Below the pieces are notes generated by a model. That model made no database searches. It saw only the letters and a program-made list of their open reading frames with translations, and had not been told where the DNA came from. The translations under genes and the position numbers were made by a program. 62,000 nucleotides of DNA from Acanthaster planci (taxonomy: Eukaryota; Echinodermata; Asteroidea; Valvatida; Acanthasteridae), in the NCBI RefSeq assembly GCF_001949145.1, contig NW_019091499.1:111821-173820 (forward strand), given 5' to 3'. Below, piece after piece: positions 10,813-21,891 of the stretch (positions are counted from its first letter, which is position 1; every line of letters starts with the position of its first letter).

Positions 10813-13800
10813 CTGGAACAGCAACAAAAGCAAATATCTCCCTACTGAGAAAGAAATCGACTTTGTGGCGGTAAAAAGTTACAATTTGGCGTTGAGTATC
10901 TCCCAAACGCTCTATTTTGTTTTAAATTGAACGCTAGAATCCTGAAAATTCTCTCTTTTACCAATGCACGGCCTACTTCTGTTACGTAGCCACCAAACGG
11001 TGTGTTTATAACCTCTTTACTGATTTGGCTGCTCAGAATACTGATTAAAAAATGAGTAATTTAAGTGTATGGTTATCCTTCTCTTTTAAATTTAAGCTGA
11101 TAATTTGTTCGTATGTTATGGTTTTTCTGTGAAGATAGCAACTGAAGTAAATTATCAAAATCTTACACCCACCATTAAGGCAAATCACTCCGGCATCTCG
11201 GCCGTGGCTGCATTTTGATTCAGTCCAACAAAGTGAAGGGCAGTGTCCTAGCTCATCCTCTTGGCCAGCACACGCCACGCCTTCCATGTGGACGGGACCG
11301 CTGCCCTGTCCGAAGTGGGCACTGGATTTTGCCTCTTGGACCCCCGAGAACCCGAGTTGACGGCAGACAACCCCGGCATCTGTGGAGTCCCACTTGTTGT
11401 CGCAGATTGTACCCCATGAGTCATTGCGGTAAATCTCTACCCGGCCACTGGAGTTATTGTAGCCACCCACCAACCGAACAGTATCTGTTGAATTCACGTA
11501 TTGTACGTGCAGAGCGACAAAACTTGAGTCGGGCCCTATGAACTAAAAGTAAGGCTGTGCAATAAGTGTTTGAAGGGTGCATAAAGAACACCCGCAACAC
11601 GTTGGTGCCAAACGCTTCACGTAAACATTTAATTATTCTGCTCGGGATAAAATAACAGTCGCCAAAATGTTGAATTTTAAGAGCCATATTTCAAATGGCT
11701 TACTAAGTTTCGGTCGGCAAACTACCCCGGCGACGTGCGAGCCCCCACACTCCTGGTAGCTGGTGCAGACGAACGGGCAGTCAGCCAGCCGACTCTCCGT
11801 CCCCTCACAGGCCACCCTGTTCATCACGACTGGCTTCTCGCCTCTGCCGAATTCAGACGCCGTCTTCGCCCGAATCGCAGCTCCGAGATCAACCTGACGG
11901 CACACGACCTGAGCGGCATCTGTGCCCCACTGGTCGGCACACACCGCGCCCCATGTGCCTGTATCCACATGGAAGATTTCCACTCGGCCACTGTATCTGT
12001 CCCTGGCGTTCACCAACCTCAGAGCACCGTCGATATGGTCTGTTTAATGTTCAATAGTTGATTTGTCATTGGAGTGACGCAACAAAAGCAGGCGCAGATA
12101 GGGGGGCTGTTAACCTACTCCCACCCAATGCCATTTTTTGTTGAGTGGCCTGCGTCTAAAGGTTGCAAGCCCAAGCCCCCAAAAGCATAAATCCTACAGG
12201 GATCTTATTAACGGGTTCGGTTAAGTTCAAAACAAACAGGTTCAAGGGCTACAACAACAACGAACACCCCTAGCAAAAATCATGGATCCGCTGCTGAAGA
12301 GAGCATCTACAAACATGTCAATCTATAACTGATCATAATTTGCTACTAATTTCGAACTCAAAAGATTTTCAAAGTACAGGAAATACTATTGACCAATATT
12401 CAATAATTCATTTTTTAAACATTAATTGATTTTATAATAAGTTTACCGGAAAGAAGCTATCAAAACCACTTGCAAGTACGCGGAATACGGCTGTCGTTCT
12501 ACTAACTTACTTACTTACTTACGCCTTTTTATTCCGTTTTTGTATCTTTCCAGATCCAAACAAAATGTAAACTATAGACAACCAAGGGTGCCTTATTTCA
12601 TTTTTTGCTGATATATCCCGCTCTACTACATGGTATCGTTTCATTAATGTCACTAAAGCCCCACCGGCTGGCTTCCATGGAGGGCAAAATTTTACCTTTA
12701 TGCTCTATTCACAGATGGTCACGAATCCAGTGTTGAACATTCGATCGTGTTATAGTGGAATAATTGGCATCTTCAAAACGAATTTTGACTGACTTCTTAT
12801 AGAACTTATTCTACGGATACCATAACTCGAACTATAAACACCACCAGCAGTATCTTGTGCATTTGTTATGGGATGTTTATTGGTTATTATTGGGGGGGGG
12901 GGTAAAAGGATATTCCAATTTCCTCCGTGTGCCCCAGTTTTTGTGGACCACGTGTTAAGTTTCCTACGTCAGCATTTGCGAACATTTTAAAGCAAAAATC
13001 GTGATCTTTAACTTCAGATTGAACCATGATTGAAGAACCCTTCTTTTCGCAATATTCAGATGGACTCCGAACTTGATGCAAATTCTATGTATTAAAAAAT
13101 TGAATGTACGAGGAATAACGCATGTTTTAACATAATTATATTAGAGATTACCTTGGCAGCCGAACACTTCAAATCTCAGGTAGAAGTAAGCACTTTGCCA
13201 AGAGGCAGTTAAAATACGAAGATACCGTGCAATGGGTACCAAGGGAAAGCTGACATTCGTCGGTCGCCCACTACTCACACTGAACTGGAAGATTACCATT
13301 AGTAAATGCATATTAAGGATAGTAATTGAAACCCGGCTTTAAGGGGTATGGTGTACTATTTAGGCCACAGTAGGCGGCGCAGTGAGTGCTGTTGCGCATC
13401 ACTAGCGAGGGGAAGTGTTGTATTTTCTTCGTAAAATGTTGTTGGAATTCACAACAGGCTGTATATGGTAATATTTATTGGAACTACAGAAAAACGTTTT
13501 TAGCAGTCACTTTTCAAAATGGTGGCCGGTTATATAACAATGCACCCTTCCGTTCGTGAAAAGAACTGTTATTGTCAAGGATAGAGGCTTTCGATTAGCG
13601 CGTACAGTGGTAATGTCTATTAGCTCGTTAACAACAGCAATAGCTTCTTCTGTATTCCATTCTGTATAAAGAAAAACATTACTTTAGTCGAGGGCAGGAT
13701 GGAGAGTGCTTTTCTTCGTTTAATCTTTTTGCCTGGCTGCAGTTTTTCCATTTAGTTCCTATTTATTTTTGAATCCCCAGGTCCTACTCTCTACTTGAAA

Positions 13801-15049
13801 TATTGTGGACAGAACAGGAGGGCGTTGTTTGGTTTGGGTAAACCACCAAAGCGTCTGTATGTGTGTGCCAATAACTCACTCCGATTACTCCGCTGTCCGC
13901 ATCAGCTAAGCTCTGCCAGTCACTCGACTCGGCTGTGAGACTGTGGTTCACGAAGAAAGCCGTGATGTAATATGAATTACTGGTATATCCCTGTACTGTA
14001 GACCCAGTAACAGCCGTGGGTTGACCCAAATCGACCTGGATCCATGAGCCCGATGGAGTTCTTGGTCTCCATCCGATGCTACCTGTCGGACAAGATGAAA
14101 TCGTGGCATAATTGTCTTGTTCAAAATTACAAATGTGTACACACTGTGTAGTCTCAAAGAGAATATCGATTATAATCCGCTAAGACCAAAAATTATGCAA
14201 GCATTATTTGAAAGGATTTGTTTCAACTGCGTCAGGATATTTCAGGCTAATTTGATTTTACCCCTTTTTGTCTGTTTCGCCACCAACAGTCTGCGAAACT
14301 AGCGATCATTTCAGTAAACTTTTCATATATGCAATAGATTTCATCAGTCCAATTTGAGGGTAGCTGTTAACACTTTTCCAATTTTCTACCTATATTCCGG
14401 CTACCGTAATAATTATTGTCTGAACAGAACAACTTCTGCGTCTTCAAACAATTTATTTTTACTTGGAGATCTCGGTTTTTATTGAAAACCTTGATAAAAA
14501 ATCTGAAATATTACAACTAAACACCAGATAACAACCGAAAGATTTGAACCAGTGCACATTTCAATGTGCTTAGGCGAACACAAACAAGAGATTTGAATAT
14601 GTTGGTATGCTAATTTATCACAGTGCAAATTTCACCTGCTAGTCAACATTGCACTATTACTTCTTCAACCGTGACATTTAGCACATGATCAAGGTGCCAT
14701 TGGGAGGAGGACATCCAGGCCTTTCTGGGAACATGATGCTTAAATAAGAAATTTGCATTTTTCTTATAAATTATGGTTGAACTTGGGTTTCCTTTATTTT
14801 GGTGCGCCCTGTAAAACAGACAGTAATGTTGGACTCCATATGATTGGCTTGTTTCGCACACTCTTAAAACCCCTTTCATCTTTTTGCATTATTGATTGAT
14901 TTTACGGTCTTGCAAGCGAGGCAGAGACTAACCCACTTTGTTGAGTCGAGCGTTACGTGGGGGATAAGTGCCATGGTAAGACGACGCAGTGATGCTTCCG
15001 TCAGGGATCTGTCCGCTTTCTATCCCCAGCGGCCGAGGCGTACAAGGTG
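10772..15049 (-). CDS. secreted or surface protein with discoidin (F5/8 type C) and two SRCR domains, six exons, 5' end not found
   Basis: Minus-strand exons in transcription order are 15049-14933, 14082-13880, 13284-13152, 12039-11704, 11484-11173 and 10812-10772. Every junction is GT-AG and all phases agree (1-1, 1-0, 0-1, 1-1, 1-1, 1-stop). The first three exons build one complete F5/8-type-C domain of about 150 residues, a lectin- or phospholipid-binding beta-barrel. The next two each encode a full scavenger-receptor cysteine-rich domain. The last gives a 13-residue acidic tail (NTSGSDEEINSE) and TAA. No transmembrane segment follows the SRCR domains, so this form would be secreted unless anchored by its missing N-terminus. 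A role in adhesion or pattern recognition is inferred from the families. Upstream exons, including the signal peptide, were not identified. Confidence 0.85.
11173..11484 (-). CDS. exon: second SRCR domain
   Basis: This 312-nt 1-1 exon encodes TVRLVGGYNNSSGRVEIYRN, WGTICDNKW, VVCRQLGF, GVACAGQEDELGHCP and DAGVIC. It is a canonical SRCR domain and, like its neighbour, has a seventh cysteine in a CPSLC motif. The acceptor is GAATTCAACAG. The donor is GTGGGT at 11172, leaving one base of a codon that the final exon completes. Confidence 0.9.
11704..12039 (-). CDS. exon: first SRCR domain
   Basis: This 336-nt 1-1 exon encodes a complete scavenger-receptor Cys-rich domain: HIDGALRLVNARDRYSGRVE, WGAVCADQW, AAQVVCRQV, VACEGTESRLADCP and HVAGVVC. 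Seven cysteines are present. Besides the six of a group A domain there is an extra one in the CPFVC motif. The usual RQLGF/C turn is replaced by RQVDLG. One exon per domain with phase 1 borders is the usual SRCR arrangement. Confidence 0.9.
12506..12522. repeat. short (CTTA)n microsatellite
   Basis: About four CTTA units lie in the intron upstream of the first SRCR exon. A separate G-run of 12 bases lies at about 12891-12902. Confidence 0.7.
13152..13284 (-). CDS. exon: C-terminal part of the F5/8 type C domain
   Basis: The exon encodes FSVSSGRPTNVSFPLVPIAR followed by YLRILTASWQ and LRFEVFGCQ. The A-R-Y-L-R-I-L, W, L-R-FEV-GC pattern closes the discoidin domain with its second conserved Cys. 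The acceptor AATCTTCCAG is good and the donor is GTAATC. It enters in phase 0 and leaves in phase 1, so the domain as a whole is a 1-1 module. One NVS sequon is present. Confidence 0.85.
13880..14082 (-). CDS. exon: middle of the F5/8 type C domain
   Basis: The exon encodes WRPRTPSGSWIQVDLGQPTA and onward through a Tyr/Ser-rich strand to SLADADSGVIG. The WIQVDLG signature is diagnostic for F5/8-C domains. The donor GTGAGT follows directly and the acceptor is TTGTCCGACAG. It enters in phase 1 and leaves in phase 0. One NHS sequon is present. Confidence 0.85.
14933..15049 (-). CDS. exon: N-terminal third of the F5/8 type C domain
   Basis: The exon encodes PCTPRPLGIESGQIPDGSIT, then ASSYHGTYPPRNARLNKV. 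This is the classic start of a discoidin fold: Cys, PLG, SG-I-D, ITASS, ARLN. The acceptor on the minus strand is TTTATTCACAAAG and the donor is GTTAGT. It is 117 nt long, phase 1 at both ends. It was identified by homology rather than ORF length, because the frame is short. Confidence 0.8.
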
Positions 15050-15641
15050 CTTTGTGAATAAAAGAAAAAACTTTCACAAAATTATGAATTATTCGAAGAT
15101 GACAATTTTCTCTTTTCAGTGTTCTGAATTTAAAAATATCCCATGACCTTCATCGCACCTATCCCCTACAATTAGACAATCAGAGAACATATAACCCTCC
15201 TCCGTTGCTATGCAAGTGATGGTTCAGATGAAATTCCAAGCGATCAGGGGCATGGTCTGTTACATGTTGTGTGTGCATAAATTTCCATATCTGCATTCTA
15301 CATCCAGCGTACTACAAAATTATTTGATCTATATTGTGACATTTTAATGGTTTGGTACCGGACGAAAATGTTCCTCTGACTCGGGTAGGACCTCCGCCGA
15401 TTGGATGGCAGCAGCACAGGTCTGAAATTGGTAACAAAAATAAAAGAAAATTTAAACTTGACGGGGCGTTATTGTTTTAGTTACAAACATGGAATGATCG
15501 TGCAATATTGATTTCCGGTTTGATGGCATCATCGAATTTTGATTCACATCATCAAAATTCTAGTTGATTTCATTATTTGTGCTAGATAAAGTCTCTTAAG
15601 TACATGTATATTAAATGTCGGAGTCACTCTAAAGAGAAAAC

Positions 15642-15821
15642 TATGGTGGACTATTTACGACACACCGCGTCGCCTCCTCCATACGTGACATTACTATGCT
15701 ACCGATGGCTCGACGCGACAGCAGGATGCAGGGGAGCCGTTGCGCAGTCGCGTCATACAGTTGCGTCATATATACAAGAGGCAACGTGGTTTCTTGTCTG
15801 TAGTACAGTATGAACACCATA
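15642..15821. mobile_element. short inverted-repeat element, same family as 20283-21891
   Basis: It begins TATGGTGGACTATTTACGAC and its other end read on the minus strand begins TATGGTGTTCATACTG. The interior has alternating GACGCGAC and CGTC motifs. The left end matches the terminus of the larger element at 20283, and the inner arm (ACGCAACTGTATGACGCGAC versus ACGCAACCACACGACGCGAC) is also shared. This is a 180-bp deletion derivative of that family. Confidence 0.6.
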
Positions 15822-16769
15822 CCCGTACTGGGTCATGAGACAGCTGATAGAAGTGGGTACTACAGTCTCTTGTAATTTGACCTCTGATAGCGCCATCGTA
15901 ACGTTACACTTGTATGCACATTTAAGAACTAGGGCGATATTCGTGCCAAGTTTCACGTTTATACTGTATACCTTCTCGGAGAAAAGCCAAGATATTGGAA
16001 ATTACAGATCAATATATGATTTATCAACATTTTCAAAAGATGTGAAAGTTAATTTATACAAGATTTATTATTCTTTTAAAAGAATCAGATTTTATCAAAG
16101 ACGTAATCTGGCTTGAGACGTAAACTGTAAACTCTGCAGTTCGGACAATTACTTACCGTATTGTGCAGGGATCTTCATATGGTCCTTTATTGTTTATCTA
16201 GTATAATAATAACATCTACTATACCTCAGAAACATGGACTAATACATTTTTGCTATTCTCAAATGACACTGTTCATTACTGAGTTGAGGGGTAAAGGATC
16301 TTAATGTTATCCGGAAGATAACTACATGGCATTTTAACCAACAAATTTATGTATATTTGTTCTCATATCAAATCATATAATATTCTCTACTAGACAGTAC
16401 AAGAACACTATTATGTTCTTTTAATTTTACATTGTAGAAAGCTAAAGACAGGTATAAAGAGTTCTATATTCTTGGGATGCATATTGAAGAAAAATAAAAA
16501 TGGGTTTATGAACCTTCTAAAATATTTTCTTCTTTATCTCCATACAACCCTTTTGCTTTACAGTGTTAAACTGCTCCAATCTGACTTTGGGCTATTTGAG
16601 TGATCTTTTGACTTCCTTTAGAGAAACAAGCTGTTTGAGTAATTTCTAATAATATGTAGTGGTTACCGTGACCACTCTTGGCCTTTATTTGTTAATATAT
16701 ACCGTTTAAAATTCACAGACCTGTACCATCTAACTTAGGAAAATGTATGCTTATATATACATTAATTAA

Positions 16770-17050
16770 TTATAATGTGAGAACCATGAATTACCTGGTT
16801 GCTTTAACCCCGGTTTTACGCCAGCTTCAAACATTCATCCCTGTAGTACCCGCATGCAGTTCTACTAAAAAGAACCTTTATGTTAATTATGGGAGAACCT
16901 CACTGCTCAAAAACAGTGTCGTCCTTTACAGCACTTTATATTGGAATAGTCTGGATGATTCGTTTATTAATTGATCAAAATCATCTATTCGAATGAGAAA
17001 AAACGCAATGGAGACTGAACTAAAGAAATGGTTAAACAGATATTTATAAA
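16770..17050 (+). pseudogene. remnant of a non-LTR retrotransposon (C-terminal end of ORF2)
   Basis: The frame reads VNYGRTSLLKNSVVLYSTLY, WNSLDDSFIN, stop, then SIRMRKNAMETELKKWL. The pattern Y-G-K/R-x-S, WNSLP-like, a short gap and F/M-K-x-x-L-K is the familiar tail of CR1/Jockey-type LINE reverse transcriptase ORFs. It is interrupted by a stop and no reverse-transcriptase core is left. The call is by motif memory and the clade is not determined. Confidence 0.5.
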
Positions 17051-18808
17051 TAAATTTACTGCTCATACATACGGCAAAATACGGAGACCACCAAGAAAAA
17101 AGGAACCCAACACAATGACATGGTTGCTGTTCACGAGTTAAAGTTGATTTCTATAGTAGAGTCTCGTGCGGCAGTTGCATCACCCTATGTTACCACTCAA
17201 AGACCACCACGACCGTCTGAGGTCTGCCGTTCACTACGTGGTGTTAAAAGGAGTCGCGAACATAAGAGCTAAAACATTTAACCTTAGTAAAAGTGCAGTT
17301 CAACCCGAACTCAGTCGTCCAAAAGATTTGTCACACAAAGTTTATGAAGCTTTAAGCAGATGGCATCTATGGACTAGGTAATAGTCTTAGTACAAGCCAC
17401 TCCAAATGCGCCATCGATTATTCCGATTATTGGAACGGCATGAAAAGTGTTTCTAAGCGTTGGAACGGCTAAGCATGAAATCGCATTAACGTCTGGTTCA
17501 CCAGACCAATCCAGCGAAGTACCTAAAAGAGGGTGGGGATCAACAGCCTGATATCAGGCGGATTTGCAGACTGAAACATCCGAGCTCAAGATCTTGTTGG
17601 TCTAAAATCACTTTTCTGTATGTTTGGCGCTGAACACGTGTAAACAAAGTTGGTAAGCTCATTACACACGTAGAAAGTAACTTCTAAATCTAGGGTTAGT
17701 GGGAAAAATGACTAGTCCACATTATCCACAAATGAGACATTTTTTTGTTCTTCAGATACAGCAGATACTGTACATTTGTCAATTAGGCTCACTCTGGCAA
17801 CCCTACGTTTGTTGTCTCTGTTATGTATAACTTGAGGAGTGTGTCCATTTGATTCTTTTCCTGTATTGAAAATCATCATGTATCCAGGATATCCTTAAAC
17901 TGGTGGTCGTAGGTTCGAGTCCGTGCAAGAAATCTCACAGACAATTTCTCCACAGAATCGTGAAGCAGTGAAGCATAATTTGATATTGTTCTGTCAATTA
18001 TCGGAGTGGGAAAGGCGGATAAATTACTTTTAATGTTGTAAACAATAAACGTATTTACTATCGGCAATCTGAAACGTTTTCATCGTTCGGGGCAAATTAA
18101 CATATCTCTCCCATTTGTCTTGTTTTGACGAAAGAGGTTCTGAAATGCTATACATGGGTGATTGAACCGATATACGTACGTTGGTAGATATATACATCGT
18201 GTTTCCCTTTTAAGAAGATGGTCTACGAGTAAAGTTATCCTTCTTTTTGGTACATGTAATTTACGGTTATGAGCGATATTTTCCCACACCCAGATTCAGC
18301 CTCTCTCAGCAGAATATAACTCCCGGTGTCAGTGTCAATTATATCCGACGTGTTAGCACTAGTGCAAGTGATTTACAAACAGGTTGATACGGAAGATCAC
18401 ATCGGGCTCTTGGCCAAGAGATAATTCAATCAATGTTGGCTTGCCTAATCTTACAATTGAAAATCCTTACCCGTATCTTCATTGATATACTCCAAAAAGA
18501 CTAGGAAGCAATAGTTTGGAAGCAATAGTGTGTTCATATATGCAGCATACGCCTAACATAAAATCACATGGGATAGGGAAATGCATAAGCTTCAAAGGGC
18601 ACTAGATTTTCTTAAGAAATTACGTTGATAGAATTTAAAAGTGACTGGATGTGTTCTTCTATGTGCTGACGGGCTAGAGTAGCTGTGGTAAGCATTGGTT
18701 TTGCATATAGGAGGTCAGTGATAACATGACTGTCTGAATTGTTCTAGCTTGAGACTTTAATGATTGCGTTTCGAGCAGGTTATCTTATTTGGAATCTAGG
18801 ATGGATAT

Positions 18809-19150
18809 ATGGCGCGCGAAAGTGACGTTTATTCAGGTTAAAGCGGTCCATTCGGTTATATCGAGATATCTTCATTTATTTCAGGATATCTCTATTATTT
18901 CAAAATATCTTTAAAAGCTCTTGACATTTAAACGCCTTTGAATGATGATTCTGAGATATGATCCTAGATGTCTCAAAATCCATTTCCAGATATCTCATAC
19001 TCATTTTCAAGATATCACCAAATGATTTTAACATATGTTTCAAGAAATCTCGAAATCTATTCATAGATATCTCAAAATCAATTTCAAGATATCTTGAAAT
19101 AAGCAAAAGCTACCACTTTAAGTGAAAAAAATGTTACTTATGCGCGCCAT
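18809..19150. mobile_element. hAT-type MITE with GATATC-rich interior and 8-bp target duplication
   Basis: The ends are ATGGCGCGC on each strand, extending as an imperfect inverted repeat of about 40 bp (AAGTGACGTTTATTC versus AAGTAACATTTTTTTC, then TTAAAGCGGT versus TTAAAGTGGT). It is flanked by ATGGATAT on the left (18801-18808) and ATGGATAG on the right (19151-19158), an 8-bp duplication with one mismatch. The interior repeats AGATATCTCAAAAT-like units about ten times in both orientations. The ORF on the minus strand here is produced by these repeats. Confidence 0.7.
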
Positions 19151-19821
19151 ATGGATAGAAACCCTGGTGCACCACGGCTGCCTTTTCCATTACAATATTG
19201 TTTTTTTATACCCGTGTGCATACTCGTTTACGGCGTTTCACTCCTGTACATTTGAATAGACACTCTCCACAACTTACACTTAGGCCTACGAGCCTGTGGC
19301 ACGCATGAGAAGGCTGAACACAGATGGAGCCATTTATCGTTTGTGTCGGTGTGCTTCGTATTTGCTCATTAGCGCCTCTTCTCGAATTTCCTTGATACAT
19401 CTAGAAACGTGTATGACACAACAAGGAAACTGATATGGTAATAGAAAGCGCAATCATGATGTCGGGAGAAGGCAACGGAAGTCAATCAATCCTGTTATTT
19501 CATCATATTTCATACATTAAGCACTACAACTGTGGTTCGAACGACCAATTCAAAATTGTAAACTCAGCGGGTGGGAGAAATACGGCAGTGAGAATTCAGG
19601 CGTGGGAACTGGAAAGCTCAAGAGAATATGCAGACGTTTATTACTTTACCTGTCTGTACAGATGGTATGCTCATCATGGTTTCCGGAAACATGTTATAGT
19701 CCTACTGGTTCTGGCATGACCGGAAACTGACGCGGTGATCAGAATCTCCAAGTGGAGAAAACAGTCTTCGTTTTCTGGCATGGCTGCCCCCAGGGATTGT
19801 TGATTTGACCTTCGCACCTGA

Positions 19822-20088
19822 CAGGGGCGGATCCAGGTGGCGTTAGGGTGCACCCCCCTTCACCAAGTATATAAATAAGAAGAAAAGAGGGAGGGAGAAG
19901 AAAAAAGAGGGGTCATACTCCCTGAAATTGAACCACCAAGTGCCTATAGGATCCAAACATTCCTCAGACCCACGCCGTAAGGGCTTCGCACTACGCACTC
20001 GCGGGCATATAGCCACTGCTCCTTTTGTATAGGCCCCCTTTAAAATCCAAGACCATGCCCCCTTGGGATAATCCTGGATCCGTCCCTG
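19822..20088. mobile_element. hAT-like MITE (CAGGGGCGGATCCAGG termini)
   Basis: The left end is CAGGGGCGGATCCAGG and the right end on the minus strand is CAGGGACGGATCCAGG: 16 bp with one mismatch. This terminus type is typical of hAT MITEs. Next to each end lie runs of C and G (TGCACCCCCC and CCCCCTTGGG). It is 267 bp long with no coding content. A target duplication is not obvious. Confidence 0.65.
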
Positions 20089-20282
20089 CCTGGCAATACC
20101 CCAAATTACGACAAGAAATCATTTATTAAACTAGAATTTTGCCATGCACGAAGAGTTTTATAGAATTCGTCGTAAAGCCTGCATCGATGCGCGCCCTCAA
20201 GTGAACGGCTTCTTAACGTTGCTGTCCAGTCAACGTCGTGACACGTCACGCAACGAGGATTGGTTCACCTCAATCTGTCCTG

Positions 20283-21891
20283 TATGGTGCACTATTTACG
20301 ACACACATTTCTGCCTCTCTGTAGCCTCTTCCAAGGTGACGCAACCACACGACGCGACTGCACGACGGCTCTCTTGCGTCCTGCCGTCGCCTTCTTGCCG
20401 TTACGTTTGTACGCACACAAAACCCACAATGTATAAAAACCATACAAATGACAGGCGACTCGACGGCGTGACGGCACGACGCGACGCTACGACGGCAAGA
20501 CAAGCTAGCACGACGCGACAGCATCAAGAAACAACACGACACGACGGCACGGCAAGATGCCACAACAGCACGATGCAATGCCATGACGGCATGACGCAAC
20601 AGAGCCGTTGTAGCGTCTCGTCGGAGCGACGTGATGACGCGACGCAATACTGGCGGCCATAGAACACCACAGTTTATAGAGGGCACCTTTACCGTTTTCA
20701 TGCTACAGGCGGCCGGCCTTGATTCCGTTGTCCCTTTTCATGCATTCTTTCTAACTTTGTGTTTTCATGAAGAGTGAGTTGTTGAAAAAGGTTGTTTTTT
20801 ATGAGAATGAGCACCACGACCAATTATCAGCATTATCTCCAGGAAACAAATAACATGAACGTCAGCTACAACAACGTTTCGGCTTTTCTAGCTCTAATTC
20901 TGATCCATTCTAAGATACAATACATAAATCATTATTAAGTAATTGGTGATGTAGACGAGAAATTATGTGCGTTGTCAAACGTGCGTTGTTGAAGAAAAGA
21001 TACCGTCACAATGATAGTAGAGTCTACAGTGTTTATTCAGAAACACGGACTAATTTCATTGAAAGTGTAGTGATGATGAAGCCAACGAGGAAGATTGAAC
21101 TGAAGGAAGACTGAAGACGAAATTCTCTGACGTTAATATAGTGCAGGCTGGGTGGTAACTTCCTAAACCTGTGGTAAAACTTGTGGTCGTACAATTATAG
21201 ACAAATCGTCTTGAGTGGGAGTACTACTTGGAAATTACCGGGATGGACCACAGAGAAATGTCTATAAAGTTACCAATCTACCACAAATGGGAACTTCATC
21301 AACGGTCTTAAAAGGAAATCATCAGCCGGGTAATTAAAGAATGACGAATTATGGGCTGACAATTATAATGTGATGTGAGAACATTTCCTACATAGGCGGA
21401 TTTTTCTATTTGATTTTCTTTTTCTTTTTTTTTCCTTTTTTTAACAAAATATGACAGAAACTAGTTCAAATTGATGAATGGATGAAGTAAAAACAAGAAA
21501 AATAAATGCTTGCAGCTTAGGGCATGTATTTTGCAAGCACCGACGGAGACGAAAGAAAGCACTAAAGAAGCCCTCTATAAACACTTCGAAGCCAAGGGCG
21601 ACAGCTCACGACGCGTTGCGTCGTGCTTCAGGCGACGTAATACGCGATGAGACGCACAACACAGCTTACGACGTGACAGGCGACATAAGAACCGACGTGT
21701 AGGCAGAAAAAAGTGCAATAAGGAACAGACGTGAGACAGCACGACGCAACATGTCTTGTGCGTACAAACACGATGGCAAGAAGGCGACGGCACGACGCAA
21801 GGGAGCCGTCATGCCGTCGCGTCGTGTAGTTGCGTCGCCTTGGAAGAGTCTAAAGAGAGGCAGAAATGTGTTTCGTAAATAGTACACCATA
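20283..21891. mobile_element. 1.6-kb element with long inverted repeats packed with GACGC motifs
   Basis: The left arm starts TATGGTGCACTATTTACGAC and the right arm, reverse-complemented, starts TATGGTGTACTATTTACGAA. The arms match closely for about 135 bp and stay related in motif content for 300-400 bp. They are closed on the inside by a perfect GTTTATAGAGGGC / GCCCTCTATAAAC pair near 20672 and 21572. Most of the arm sequence is degenerate CACGACGCGAC-type repeats. The central 0.9 kb is AT-rich without a transposase. The structure resembles foldback-type or other long-TIR DNA elements. The 172- and 143-codon ORFs on both strands of the left arm are repeat artefacts. Confidence 0.65.

Noticed and set aside
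15357-15419. Possible 63-nt minus-strand exon before the discoidin domain
   Set aside because: It has a good acceptor and is phase-compatible, but the donor (GTACCA) is weak and the peptide carries no recognisable signal, so it is not called.
17912-17922. GGTTCGAGTCC, a perfect match to a tRNA B box
   Set aside because: The flanking bases do not form a T-stem and no A box or cloverleaf is visible, so no tRNA or SINE is called.
20144-20701. Overlapping ORFs of 172 and 143 codons on opposite strands
   Set aside because: Both are produced by the GACGC-type repeats of the inverted-repeat element; the predicted proteins are monotonous Arg/Thr/Ala/Val runs.
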